NCBI GenBank assembly: GCA_040902305.1
Contig: JBBDXN010000112.1
Span: forward strand, 1 to 64,000
Direction: 5' to 3'
Source of the DNA: CAMLFJ01 sp040902305
Lineage (GTDB): Bacteria > Methylomirabilota > Methylomirabilia > Rokubacteriales > CSP1-6
DNA length: 64,000 nt
The translations under genes and the position numbers were made by a program. The stretch's first letter is position 1, and each line of letters opens with the position of its first letter. The notes below the pieces were generated by a model. The model was not told the origin of the DNA. It worked only from the letters and a program-made list of their open reading frames with translations, and did no database searches. Below, in pieces: positions 26,228 to 34,902 of this stretch.

Positions 26228-27499
26228 GTGACGCGCCCGACGAGTCGATCCGTGCTAGTCAGCCTGCTCGTCGCGGGCATCCTCCTGTCGTCGGGCGCGT
26301 CGCTTGCCGCACAACTGCCAGATCGGCCGCCTCCCACCGGGTTCGCCTCGGTCAACGGCACCAGCGGTGGCCGCACCATCGCCGGCACCTTCACCGGCAA
26401 CGCCCGTTCCGCCGCCGTGGTCCTGGGCGGCATGCTGGGCGCCCTCCGCAGCTACTTCGACGGCGCGCCGGTCGTCTCGGGCGCCGTCGGCGACGCCGGC
26501 GACCGCGGCATCATGGCCTTCTTCGACGCGCGTCTCCAGGGCACGGCGGTGCGTGGCGTGGCCCTGGTCCAGCTCAACGATGGCGGCGGGGGCGGCGTCG
26601 CCATCATCTTCGACCGGCCCGCGGACATCGGCCGCTCCTTCCCGGCCATGGCCCGCCAGCTCGGCGGCGTGCCGGTGCCCGGCGGCCATCCGGCCCAGCG
26701 CTCGGTGGCGCTTCAGCAGCAGACCACGCCCGACGGCAAGGCCGCCATCGGGGTGCCGCCGGGCTGGCGCATCACCGGCTGGGGGAACGGCGCGGTGGAC
26801 GTGGCGGGCCCGCAGGGCCAGCGCGTGGACGTGGGCATCTATCTGCCGATCATGGTCCAGCCCACCTTCGTGGGCCCCGTGGCCGGCGCGATCTACCTGC
26901 CCTTCATCGCCGACCCGGCGGTGGCGGTGCGCGTGGTGAGCGAGGCGCAGTCGCGCCAGGCCGTCGCCGGGGACGGGCAGGGGGCGACCAACATCGAGGT
27001 GCTGGAGCGCTACAACACCCCGCCGCCCGCCGGCGCGGGCCAGGCCGCGTACCTCTTCGCGCGCTCGCGCATCGGCGGCCGGCCGCACTACCACTTCGCT
27101 CTCGTGAACACGGCGCCGATCGACGGCAACACCTGGGCCTATTACTACTCCACGGTGGGCGCGCCCGACGGCGTCTTCCAGCGCGACTTCGCGCTCATGC
27201 TGGGCGTGTGGCGCTCGTGGTCGCTCAACCAGCAGATGCTGCGCGACCGCCTGCAGGCCGCCGCCACCAAGATGCGCCAGACCGGCGAGATCCTGCACAG
27301 CGCCGCGCGCGGGCAGAGCGAGGCCTACGACCGCGCCAACAAGGGCTTCAGCTACTACATCCGCGGCGTCGAGGTGCTCGAGCACAGCCCGTCGGGCCGG
27401 CGCGGCAACTTCGACCGCGACTTCGCCGACGCGGTGGTGAAGGCCGACCCGACCAAGTTCCGTCTGGTGGACCCGAGCCGATACCGGACGACGGACTAG
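26228..27499 (+). CDS. Secreted protein of unknown function
   Basis: A 423-residue exported protein that I do not recognise. The signal peptide (SVLVSLLVAGILLSSGASLA) is followed by a glycine-rich beta region (SVNGTSGGRTIAGTFTGNAR) and GVALVQLNDGGGGGVAIIFD, then a module from residue 165 (GKAAIGVPPGWRITGWGNGA) and a helical tail. The GTG at 26228 has no good Shine-Dalgarno. It lies 60 bases after the P1/PLC-like gene behind its own promoter, and 62 bases before the lipoprotein hydrolase. Function cannot be assigned; it may work with the secreted cluster around it. Confidence 0.7.
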   Translation: MTRPTSRSVLVSLLVAGILLSSGASLAAQLPDRPPPTGFASVNGTSGGRTIAGTFTGNARSAAVVLGGMLGALRSYFDGAPVVSGAVGDAGDRGIMAFFDARLQGTAVRGVALVQLNDGGGGGVAIIFDRPADIGRSFPAMARQLGGVPVPGGHPAQRSVALQQQTTPDGKAAIGVPPGWRITGWGNGAVDVAGPQGQRVDVGIYLPIMVQPTFVGPVAGAIYLPFIADPAVAVRVVSEAQSRQAVAGDGQGATNIEVLERYNTPPPAGAGQAAYLFARSRIGGRPHYHFALVNTAPIDGNTWAYYYSTVGAPDGVFQRDFALMLGVWRSWSLNQQMLRDRLQAAATKMRQTGEILHSAARGQSEAYDRANKGFSYYIRGVEVLEHSPSGRRGNFDRDFADAVVKADPTKFRLVDPSRYRTTD

Positions 27500-27561
27500 G
27501 AACAGGCAGATCGCGCCGCACCCCTTGTGCGCCGATCCAGTCACCCTTAGGAGGCCCTCCC

Positions 27562-28929
27562 ATGGTGCGAAGTCGGATCCGGATCCTCTCGGCCCTGATC
27601 CTCGGCGTGCTCGGGTGCGCGCCGCAAGGCCACTATCGCTCCGGGCCGGACGCGACCGAGATCGTGGCCGCCGATCAGGCGCTGTGTCCCGAGCTGGACG
27701 CGCCGTCGACTCATCGGATTCCCATCGCCTACGTGGAGATCGACGAGCAGGGGTTCTTCCAGGAGCGCGGCCAGCTCGAGCAGGCGATCGCGCTCGCCAC
27801 GCGGCCGGGAAAGCCCAAGTACGTGGTCGTCTTCGTTCACGGATGGTTCCACAGCGCCGGTCGCGAGGACGAGCACGTCGCGCGGTTCAAGTGCGCGCTC
27901 AACAATCTCCAGAGCATTGATGGTAATGCCGGGGAGGAAGTGGTCGGCGTGTACGTCGGCTGGCGGGGCAAGTCGTGGACTCTGCCGGGGCTCAAGCTGG
28001 CGACCTTCTGGGATCGCAAGAACACCAGCGACGAGATCGGGCGCGGCTCCCTGGTGGAGTTCTTGACCCGGCTGGAGCGGGCGGTGAAGCCAACCGCCGA
28101 AAGCCCCAACAAGCTGATGCTCGTGGGCCACAGCTTTGGCGCGTCGGTGGTGTTCAACGCCATGGGGCCGATCCTCATGGAGCGCTTCGTGCTGGATGCC
28201 GCGCGGCTCGCCTCGGAGAAGGCGGCCCCCGGCCATTCGCAATCGAAGGCCGGGCTGGTGTCCGGGTACGGCGATCTGGTCGTCCTGGTGAATCCGGCCA
28301 TCGAGGCGACGCGCATCATGCCGTTCTACAGCATGCTGAACGAGTACACGTCGAAGCAGCGCGATCTCCTGGCCCCCGGGCAGCCCCCCCGCCTGGTGAT
28401 CCTGTCCTCCGAGGGCGACGATGCCACCCGGCGGACGTTCCCGGCGGCCCGGGTCTTCTCGACGCTGCTGGAATCGTACCTGGATCGAGACCTCGTCACG
28501 CCCTACGGCACGGCCATCAAGCTGAGCCAGCGTCACCTCGACTGGCAAACCATGGGCAACGTCGACGAGCTGCAGACGCACTGGCCGCTCAAGGAAACGC
28601 AGAAGTGGAGCGGCAAGTGCCCTCCCAACGACCCCGACTGGTTGATGCGAGCGATCGAAGCCCGGAGGGCCGAGCAGCGGGAAAAGGGCCAGGACGACAC
28701 CGGGGCCGGGTGGTGGCGAGTCTTCGGAGGCTCCACGATCGAGGTCGCGCATCGGGGAGCCACCACCCCGTCGAACCCGCTCTGGATCATGGCGGTCGGG
28801 ACGAACCTGATCGAGAACCACAGCAACATTTCCAATCCGGTGATGATCTGCTTCCTGGACGAGTTGCTCGGAGATCCGAAGGCGGTGAAGCGGGAAGGAG
28901 AGCGCCACCAGCGGGAGCGGGGCAAGTGA
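27562..28929 (+). CDS. Lipoprotein alpha/beta hydrolase
   Basis: A 455-residue protein with a lipoprotein signal (ILSALILGVLGCAPQ, lipidated Cys near residue 19). The alpha/beta-hydrolase fold is shown by the oxyanion strand VVVFVHGWFHSAG near residue 97 and the nucleophile elbow LMLVGHSFGASVVFN (GxSxG, Ser near residue 194). VLVNPAIEATR follows the nucleophile as in large esterases or lipases that act on membrane lipids. The acid residue is not assignable by eye, and the last 130 residues are unlike known families. AGGAGG precedes the ATG. With the P1/PLC-like protein it may degrade extracellular lipids; that is inference. Confidence 0.78.
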   Translation: MVRSRIRILSALILGVLGCAPQGHYRSGPDATEIVAADQALCPELDAPSTHRIPIAYVEIDEQGFFQERGQLEQAIALATRPGKPKYVVVFVHGWFHSAGREDEHVARFKCALNNLQSIDGNAGEEVVGVYVGWRGKSWTLPGLKLATFWDRKNTSDEIGRGSLVEFLTRLERAVKPTAESPNKLMLVGHSFGASVVFNAMGPILMERFVLDAARLASEKAAPGHSQSKAGLVSGYGDLVVLVNPAIEATRIMPFYSMLNEYTSKQRDLLAPGQPPRLVILSSEGDDATRRTFPAARVFSTLLESYLDRDLVTPYGTAIKLSQRHLDWQTMGNVDELQTHWPLKETQKWSGKCPPNDPDWLMRAIEARRAEQREKGQDDTGAGWWRVFGGSTIEVAHRGATTPSNPLWIMAVGTNLIENHSNISNPVMICFLDELLGDPKAVKREGERHQRERGK

Positions 28930-29024
28930 CGCTTCGGGCGAGCGGCCCGGCGCGATAGCCGGCCCGTCCCTCGAGGCCTGATCCCGGCTCGACTCCGGGG
29001 CGCGGGCCGGGCATTCTGGCGGAT

Positions 29025-30404
29025 GTGATCCGCGGCGCCCCGTGGATGGACCGGTCGACCGCGCGCGGCATCCTCGCCCAGGCGCGGCCGATCTTCGTCG
29101 GCCAGGTCGCGGTGATGCTGTACGCGGTCGTGGACACCGTGCTGACCGGGCACGCTTCGGCCACCGACCTGGCCGCGATGGGGCTGGGCGCCGGCGTCTA
29201 CTCGAGCGTCTTCGTGACCCTGCTGGGCGCGATCAACGCGCTCAACCCGATCATCGCCCAGCACCACGGTGGCCGGCGCCCCATCGCCATCGGCGTGAGC
29301 TACGTGCAGGGGCTCTGGCTGGCGCTGCTGCTCTCGGTCGGCGGCGGCCTCTTTCTCGCGTTTCCCGGGCCATGGCTCGCCTGGCTGCACGCGCCGCCCG
29401 CGGTCGAGACGCTGGTGACGGGGTACCTGCGCGTCATCAGCCTGGCCCTGCCCGCCTCCCTGATGTTCCGGGCGATCTGCGGGCTGAACATCGCGGTGGC
29501 GCGCCCGCAGGTCGTGATGCGGATGCAGGTCGCGGGCCTGGCGCTCAAGGTGCTGCTGAGCTATGGCCTGATCTTCGGCGCGCTCGGCCTGCCCCGGCTG
29601 GGCGCGGTCGGCGGCGCGCTGGCGACGGTCATCGTCTTCTGGCTCCTGCTCGGCGCGGGCTGGGCGCATACGCGCCTCGATTCGTTCTACCGCGGCTTCG
29701 AGATCCGCCGGGCGGGGCCCCGGTGGGACGCCCTCCGCGAGCTGATGGCGCTCGGCATCCCGATGGGCCTCTCCTACGCGATCGAGGCGACGTCGTTCAC
29801 CTTCATCACCTTGCTCGTGGCGCGGCTCGGCACCAGCGTGATGGGCGGCCACCAGGTCGTGGCCAACCTCGCGGCCCTCTGCTTCATGGTGCCGCTCTCG
29901 CTCGCCGTCGCCACCGCCACCCTCACCGCCCACGCGATCGGCGCCGAGGACGGCCCGCGGGCCCGGCGCACCGCGGCCACCGGGATCCGGATCGCGGTGG
30001 TCGCCTCGGCGTCGCTCGCGCTCGCGCTGTGGGCGCTGCGCGAGGCCATCGTGCGGGTCTACACGAGCGACGCGGCGGTGGCCGCGGTGGCTCTGACCTT
30101 GATCCCGTACCTGGCCGCCTTTCACGTGTTCGACGCGCTGCAGACCGCGGTCGGCTTCGTGCTGCGCGCGCACAAGCGCGCGGTGGCCCCCACCGTGGTC
30201 TACGCGCTGACCCTCTGGGGCGTCGGGCTCGTCGGCGGCTATCACGTCGCCTTCCGCGGGCTCTGGGGCCCGCCGCGCGGCGTCGCCGGCATGTGGCTGA
30301 TGCAGTCGGTGGGGCTCGCGCTGGCCGGGCTGCTCCTGCTCGGCTTCTATTTCTGGCTGCTGCGGGCACAGGAGCGGGTGCATTCTCCGGCCGCGCAGCC
30401 ATAG
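29025..30404 (+). CDS. MATE family efflux transporter
   Basis: A 459-residue inner-membrane antiporter with 12 membrane segments in two homologous halves. Family features include LAQARPIFVGQVAVMLYAVV with DTVLTGH near residue 40, GAINALNPIIAQHHGGRR, and in the second half LGIPMGLSYAIEATSF and MGGHQVVANLAAL. It resembles NorM-type exporters of cationic drugs driven by Na+ or H+. The GTG at 29025 is the longest start, and an ATG at 29046 gives a protein only seven residues shorter. The palindromic repeat follows its stop. Confidence 0.9.
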   Translation: MIRGAPWMDRSTARGILAQARPIFVGQVAVMLYAVVDTVLTGHASATDLAAMGLGAGVYSSVFVTLLGAINALNPIIAQHHGGRRPIAIGVSYVQGLWLALLLSVGGGLFLAFPGPWLAWLHAPPAVETLVTGYLRVISLALPASLMFRAICGLNIAVARPQVVMRMQVAGLALKVLLSYGLIFGALGLPRLGAVGGALATVIVFWLLLGAGWAHTRLDSFYRGFEIRRAGPRWDALRELMALGIPMGLSYAIEATSFTFITLLVARLGTSVMGGHQVVANLAALCFMVPLSLAVATATLTAHAIGAEDGPRARRTAATGIRIAVVASASLALALWALREAIVRVYTSDAAVAAVALTLIPYLAAFHVFDALQTAVGFVLRAHKRAVAPTVVYALTLWGVGLVGGYHVAFRGLWGPPRGVAGMWLMQSVGLALAGLLLLGFYFWLLRAQERVHSPAAQP

Positions 30405-30436
30405 CGCGGATCATTCACGAACGGGCGCCCCACCCC

Positions 30437-30541
30437 CACCCCGACCCTCTCCCACGCAGGAGGGAGAGGGAGCCGGTTGGTGATACCTCTCCCCCCCGAG
30501 GGGGAGAGGGCAGGGTGAGGGGGGGGGCAGGGTGAGGGGGC
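30437..30541. repeat. Dispersed palindrome, copy C (compound)
   Basis: Two palindrome units, ACCCTCTCCC with GGAGGGAGAGGG and CCTCTCCCCCCC with GGGGGAGAGGGCAGGGTGAG, followed by a repeated GGGCAGGGTGAGGGGG. It sits between the converging MATE and acyl-CoA synthetase-like genes. Same family as copies A, B, D, E and F. Confidence 0.8.
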
Positions 30542-30560
30542 GGCCTCCCTGCCGACCGGG

Positions 30561-31156
30561 CTAGCGCCGCACCAGCGCGTCGAGGACCGTGACGCCCTCG
30601 CCGCGCCGGCCCACCAGGACCGGGTTCAGGTCGATCTCGGTCACGACACGGGCCAGGCTGCGCGCGGCGGTGCCCAGCCGCTGCAGGAGATCGATAGCGG
30701 CGGGCAGGTCGAGCGGGGTGCTGCCGCGCGTGCCGTCCCAGAGGGGGCCGATGCGCAGGCCCCGGAGAGCCTCCTCGGCGGCGGCCCCGTCCGCTCCGCC
30801 AGCTCGCGCAACCGGTTCTGGGCGACGCGCCCGGCCTCGCCCACCTCGGCGAAGCCGCTGCTGAACACGATGGCCGCGCGCGCGCCCTTGGCCGCGGCGG
30901 CCTCCAGCGACTCCAGCACGCGCTCGGCGGGCACCACCACGATCGCCAGGTCGACATGCTCCGGGATCGCGGCGAGCGAGGGGAAGGCGGGGAGCCCCTG
31001 CACGGTCGCGCGCGCGGGATTCACCGGGAATACGCGGCCCGCATAGCCGTGGCGCAGGAGGAAGGCGAGCGGCCGCCCGCCGATCTTGACCGGATCGTCG
31101 GAAGCGCCCACGACGGCGATGGCGCGAGGCCGGAAGACGGCGCTGAGCCCGCTCAC
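30561..31156 (-). pseudogene. Internally deleted acyl-CoA synthetase (NDP-forming)
   Basis: The N-terminal part (GTG near 31156) is a CoA-binding Rossmann domain: VFRPRAIAVVGASDDPVKIG, GYAGRVFPVNP and LAIVVVPAERVLESLEAAAA up to NRLRELAERTG. At about 30772-30790 the frame changes and the sequence jumps to the extreme C-terminus of the ATP-grasp domain: AAAEEALRGLRIGPLWDGTR and VVTEIDLNPVLVGRRGEG to the stop at 30561. About 450 of the usual 700 residues are missing, including the phosphohistidine domain. The product cannot be active. A real deletion or an assembly collapse could both explain this. Confidence 0.75.
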
Positions 31157-31190
31157 GACGCGAAAGTATAGCGTATGATCGGGCGCAGGC

Positions 31191-33527
31191 ATGGCGCGCT
31201 GGGACCGCCGATTCGCGCTCGTCGTCGCGGTGAGCCTCGCGGTGGTGGTGGGCCTGGGGGCGGGCCTCGCGGCCGAGGTGGGCCGGCCCTATCCGGGCTT
31301 CTTCTTCGCCATCGACTACCACATCGTGCCGGTCGAGCCGGCGGCCCGGGCGGCCGGCCTGCGATCGGGCGACCGCGTCGTCGGCGTGGACAGGCAATCG
31401 CCGCTCGCTCTCATGGCTCGCGTGCGGGCGGCGGCGGGGCCCGTCCACTACGAGGTCGAGCGCGACGGCCGGCGGTTCGCGGTGGATCTGGCCCCCCAGC
31501 CGTTCACGTGGGCCACCGTCTTCGGTCACTTCGCGGGCTATTTCCTCGTCTCGGCCATCATGCTGGTGGTGGGGGTGGCCGTCTACCTCCAGAATCCCGC
31601 CGCGTCGCCCAACCGGCGCTTCCTCGTCTACATGTGTCTCTGGGCCGTGTCGAACGTGGCGGTGCCGGATGCGACCCTCGGCTTCCGCAAGTACGGCGCC
31701 GCCCTCGTCGGGTTCGTGCCGATGCTCCTGACGGTGCACGGATGGATTCTCTTCCTCACCTATCCGGTGAACCCGGCTCGCGAGGCGTGGCTCGATCGGC
31801 ATCGGATCATCCCCGCGCTGTACCGGGCCGCGGTGGCGGTGGGGATCGCGCTGTCGCTGCTCTTCGGCGTGGTCTACGTGTTCGCCCCGGAACGGTTCGT
31901 GGACGGCTGGCTCTATCCGGCCGCGCTCGGGTTCCAGCTCACCCTGGCCGCCGTCTCGTTCCCGATCAAGATCGCCGCGCTGCTCGACACCCGGCGCCGC
32001 GCGGTCTCCCCGCTGGTCAACCAGCAGACGGGCGTGCTCCTGCTCGGCATCGGTCTGGGACTCGGCTGCTGGCTCACGCTGATGCTGGGGCCGCTCTCCT
32101 TCCTCTACGAGGGGCCGGTGGACCCCCAGGTGGGCTCGGCGCTGGTGCTGCTCTACCCGGCCGCGATCGCCTACGCCACCGTGCGCTATCGCCTCTTCGA
32201 CGCCACCGTCGTGATCCGGCGGTCGGTGATCTACACCGGGCTGGCCGGCCTGATCACCGGCGCCTACGCCTTGCTCCTGGCGGGAGCCAACGCGCTCCTG
32301 GCCCAGGCCGACCTCACGCGCTCGCCCTGGTTCTCGGCCGGCTTCATGTTCGTGGTGGCGCTGCTCTTCAATCCCCTGCGCGAGCGGGTGCGGCGGGCGG
32401 TGGACCGCACGTTCTTCCGCGAGCGCTACGACTACGCGCAGGCGATGCGCACGCTGGCCCGCTCCATGTCGAGCCTGCTCGATCTCGACGAGATCACCCG
32501 GCGCCTCACCGGCACCATCGAGTCGTCCATGCACGTGCGGGCCGCGCGCCTGCTCGTGGACGGCTTCCCGCATGACGTCCTGACCGCGCTCGAGATCGTC
32601 CCGGGCGCGCTGTCGCGTTACCAGCTCGCCGCCGATCCGCGCTTCGGCGGCGACGGCGGCGCGGCGCTCGGCGCCTACCAGGCGCTGGGCGCGGAGGTGG
32701 TGGTGCCGCTGCGCTTCCAGGCGCAGTTGCGCGGTCTGCTGGTCCTGGGGCCCAAGCGCTCGGAGGCCGCCTACACCGGCGAGGACCTCGAGATGCTGGA
32801 GGCGCTGGCCGACCAGGCCGCGGTGGCGGTGGCCAACGCGGAGGCGCACCGGCAGGTCCTCGACTACGCCCAGCAGCTCGAGCGCAGCCTGCTCATCCGC
32901 GGCAGCCTCGCCAAGTTCGTGCCGCGCCGGGTGCGCCAGCTCATCGAGGAAGCGCCGGAGGCCCCGTCGCTCGACAAGCGAGAGACCGACGTCAGCGTCC
33001 TCTTCGCCGACATCAGCGGCTACACGCGGCTGTCCTCGCGCCTTCAGCCCGACGATCTGGGGTCACTCGTCGAGCGCTACTTCGGCGCTTTCCTCGACGA
33101 GATCGTCAAGCACGGCGGCGACGTGAACGAGACGGCGGGCGACGGGCTCATGGTGATCTTCCACGAGGGCGAGCACGCGCGCGCCGCGGTGGAGGCGGCG
33201 CGGGCCATCCACCGGCGGGCCGCCGAGATCGGGGCCGAGCTGGCCGACCGCTTCGAGCCGGTGGCCATGCACGTGGGGGTCAATACCGGGCCCGCCCTGC
33301 TGGGCGCGACCAAGATCGAGGGCAGCGCGGGGACCCGCTGGACCTACACCGCCTCCGGCATGACCACGAACATCGCGGCGCGGCTGGCCGCGCAGGCGGG
33401 CGACGGCGAGATCGTGCTCAGCGAGGCGACGCAGACGCGGCTCGGAGCCGACCTGCCGGTGGAGGACCTGGGCGTGCGGGAGCTGAAGAACGTGGAGACG
33501 CCGATGCGGCTGTTCCGGCTGCGGTAG
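31191..33527 (+). CDS. Class III nucleotide cyclase with PDZ-like, membrane and GAF domains
   Basis: A 778-residue signalling protein. After an N-terminal membrane segment comes a PDZ-like module (EPAARAAGLRSGDRVVGVDR, residues about 45-100), then seven or eight membrane segments to about residue 400, a GAF domain (about 430-565; LEMLEALADQAAVAVANAEA) and a C-terminal cyclase domain. Metal-binding aspartates lie in VSVLFADISGYT near residue 600 and GDGLMVIF near 650. The transition-state Asn and Arg lie in TNIAARLA. Three residues before GDG, where adenylate cyclases have Lys, there is Glu (ETAGDG), so cAMP versus cGMP is open. A TATGAT box lies at 31173-31178. The start overlaps the opposing pseudogene region. 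Confidence 0.87.
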   Translation: MARWDRRFALVVAVSLAVVVGLGAGLAAEVGRPYPGFFFAIDYHIVPVEPAARAAGLRSGDRVVGVDRQSPLALMARVRAAAGPVHYEVERDGRRFAVDLAPQPFTWATVFGHFAGYFLVSAIMLVVGVAVYLQNPAASPNRRFLVYMCLWAVSNVAVPDATLGFRKYGAALVGFVPMLLTVHGWILFLTYPVNPAREAWLDRHRIIPALYRAAVAVGIALSLLFGVVYVFAPERFVDGWLYPAALGFQLTLAAVSFPIKIAALLDTRRRAVSPLVNQQTGVLLLGIGLGLGCWLTLMLGPLSFLYEGPVDPQVGSALVLLYPAAIAYATVRYRLFDATVVIRRSVIYTGLAGLITGAYALLLAGANALLAQADLTRSPWFSAGFMFVVALLFNPLRERVRRAVDRTFFRERYDYAQAMRTLARSMSSLLDLDEITRRLTGTIESSMHVRAARLLVDGFPHDVLTALEIVPGALSRYQLAADPRFGGDGGAALGAYQALGAEVVVPLRFQAQLRGLLVLGPKRSEAAYTGEDLEMLEALADQAAVAVANAEAHRQVLDYAQQLERSLLIRGSLAKFVPRRVRQLIEEAPEAPSLDKRETDVSVLFADISGYTRLSSRLQPDDLGSLVERYFGAFLDEIVKHGGDVNETAGDGLMVIFHEGEHARAAVEAARAIHRRAAEIGAELADRFEPVAMHVGVNTGPALLGATKIEGSAGTRWTYTASGMTTNIAARLAAQAGDGEIVLSEATQTRLGADLPVEDLGVRELKNVETPMRLFRLR

Positions 33528-33536
33528 GGGTTGCTA

Positions 33537-33575
33537 CCCCCCTCACCCTGCCCTCTCCCCAAAGGGGAGAGGGGG
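33537..33575. repeat. Dispersed palindrome, copy D
   Basis: CCCCCTCACCCTG followed by CCCTCTCCCCAAAGGGGAGA and GGGG. It is a single clean unit between the converging cyclase and FAD oxidoreductase genes and reads as a strong hairpin, so it may act as a terminator in both directions. Confidence 0.85.
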
Positions 33576-33576
33576 A

Positions 33577-34765
33577 TCAGCGCGAGATCGTCAGGCGCTC
33601 GCGGCCGTAGTGGTCGTCGTCGACCCAGGGGCGGCCCTCGGCGAAGCGGGCGGCGCGGAACGGGGTCAGATCGACGGTGCGCGGCTTGCCTTCGAGGACC
33701 CACTCGGCCAAGCACTTGCCGATGGCGGGGGAGGTCTTGAAGGACGTGCCGGAGTCGCCGAGCATCACGTAGAGGCCGGGGACCGCCGGGATCTGGTCGA
33801 TGATCGGGCGGCCGTCGGGGCTCATCATGATCATGCCGGCCCAACCGCCGCGCATCGTCGAGTCGGCGAAGAGGGGCAGCCGGTGGCCGAGCCGATCGCG
33901 GCAGAGCGCCACGTAACCCTCGTCCACGCCCTCGTGCAGCTTGTCCGGGTCGCCGCCGTAGGCCGCGCCCAGCTCGACGCCGATCAGCGTGAGGCTGCCG
34001 TCCACCGGCCGGATCCACGCCTTCTGGCCCGCGTCGATCACCACCGGGTGCTTGCGGGTGAGGGCGGCGGGCCAGCGGAAGAGCGAGACCTGGATGCGGA
34101 AGGGCTGGAGACCGAAGTCGAGTCCGAGCGGATCGAGCAGCGGCTGGCCCCAGGCTCCGGGCACCAGCACGACCACCGGGGCTTCCACGCGGCCGCCCGC
34201 GGTCTCGACGCCGGTGACGCGGCCCCGCTCGGCCAGGATCCGGGTGACGTGGCAGCCGGTCTCGACGGTGACGCCCAGGCGCTCCGCGGCCGCCGCGAAG
34301 GCGAAGGCGGTGGCGTTCGGGTCGGCATAGCCCGAGCCGGCCTCCCAGGCGGCGGCGCCGACGTCGTCCATCCGGCATTCGGGGAAGAGCGCGCGGACGT
34401 CGTCGCGCGAAACTTCTCGAGTGTCGATGCCGAGGCGCTGCTGGCGGGCCAGGTTGCGGCGCAGCGCGGCTTCGTAGCCGGGCGGCACGAGCTGGAGGAA
34501 GCCGGGCGCCTCGAAGCCGCAGTCGCCGCCGACGATGGAGGAGAACTCGCGGAAGATCTTGAGGCTCTCGATGGCCAGGCGCGACTCGTGCTCGTTGGTG
34601 TAGTGCATGCGCACGAGCGCGCCGGACTTGCCGGTGGCCCCAGGCGGCCAGGTGGCGGCGCTCGAGCAGCCGGACGTTCTTGGCGCCCATGCTGGCCAGG
34701 TGAAACGCGGTGCTCGTGCCGTTCGCCCCGCCGCCGATGATGACGATGTCCGCAGTCGCGCTCAT
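33577..34765 (-). CDS. FAD-dependent oxidoreductase (DAO family), frameshifted
   Basis: A D-amino-acid oxidase-like/glycine oxidase-type flavoprotein in two frames. The N-terminus (ATG 34765) holds the FAD dinucleotide motif DIVIIGGGANGTSTAFHLA. Near 34645 one extra base in a G run breaks the frame. The second part, from VRMHYTNEHESRLA, continues in the other frame to 33577 with LVPGAWGQPLL, DGRPIIDQIP and YVMLGDSGTSFKTSPAIGK. Joined, it has about 395 residues, the normal length. The single homopolymer indel suggests a sequencing error rather than decay. It is divergent from the peptide transporter operon and may oxidise a substrate that the transporter imports. Confidence 0.8.
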
Positions 34766-34815
34766 GGCGTTGGATTCTGTCATGTTTGGCGCTGGTTCGC
34801 CACCGGCGGCCCGGC

Positions 34816-34844
34816 TTGACAGGGTGGGGGGAAACCCCTATAAA
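34816..34844 (+). promoter_or_regulatory. Near-consensus sigma-70 promoter of the peptide ABC operon
   Basis: TTGACA (34816-34821), a 17-base spacer and TATAAA (34839-34844). It is the strongest promoter match in the window. The spacer is GGGTGGGGGGAAACCCC, which can fold on itself. Transcription would start near 34851, leaving about 50 bases of leader before the GAGGAGG and ATG at 34903. Confidence 0.8.
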
Positions 34845-34902
34845 TGACGGACTGTAAACAGCTTTCGATCGATGTCGCTCAAACCGAGGAGGAGCAACCA
34901 CC

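Noticed and set aside
30561..31192. Acyl-CoA synthetase start at the ATG at 31192
   Set aside because: It would overlap the cyclase start and adds residues unlike the CoA-binding domain; the GTG at 31156 fits the family N-terminus. In any case the gene is broken.
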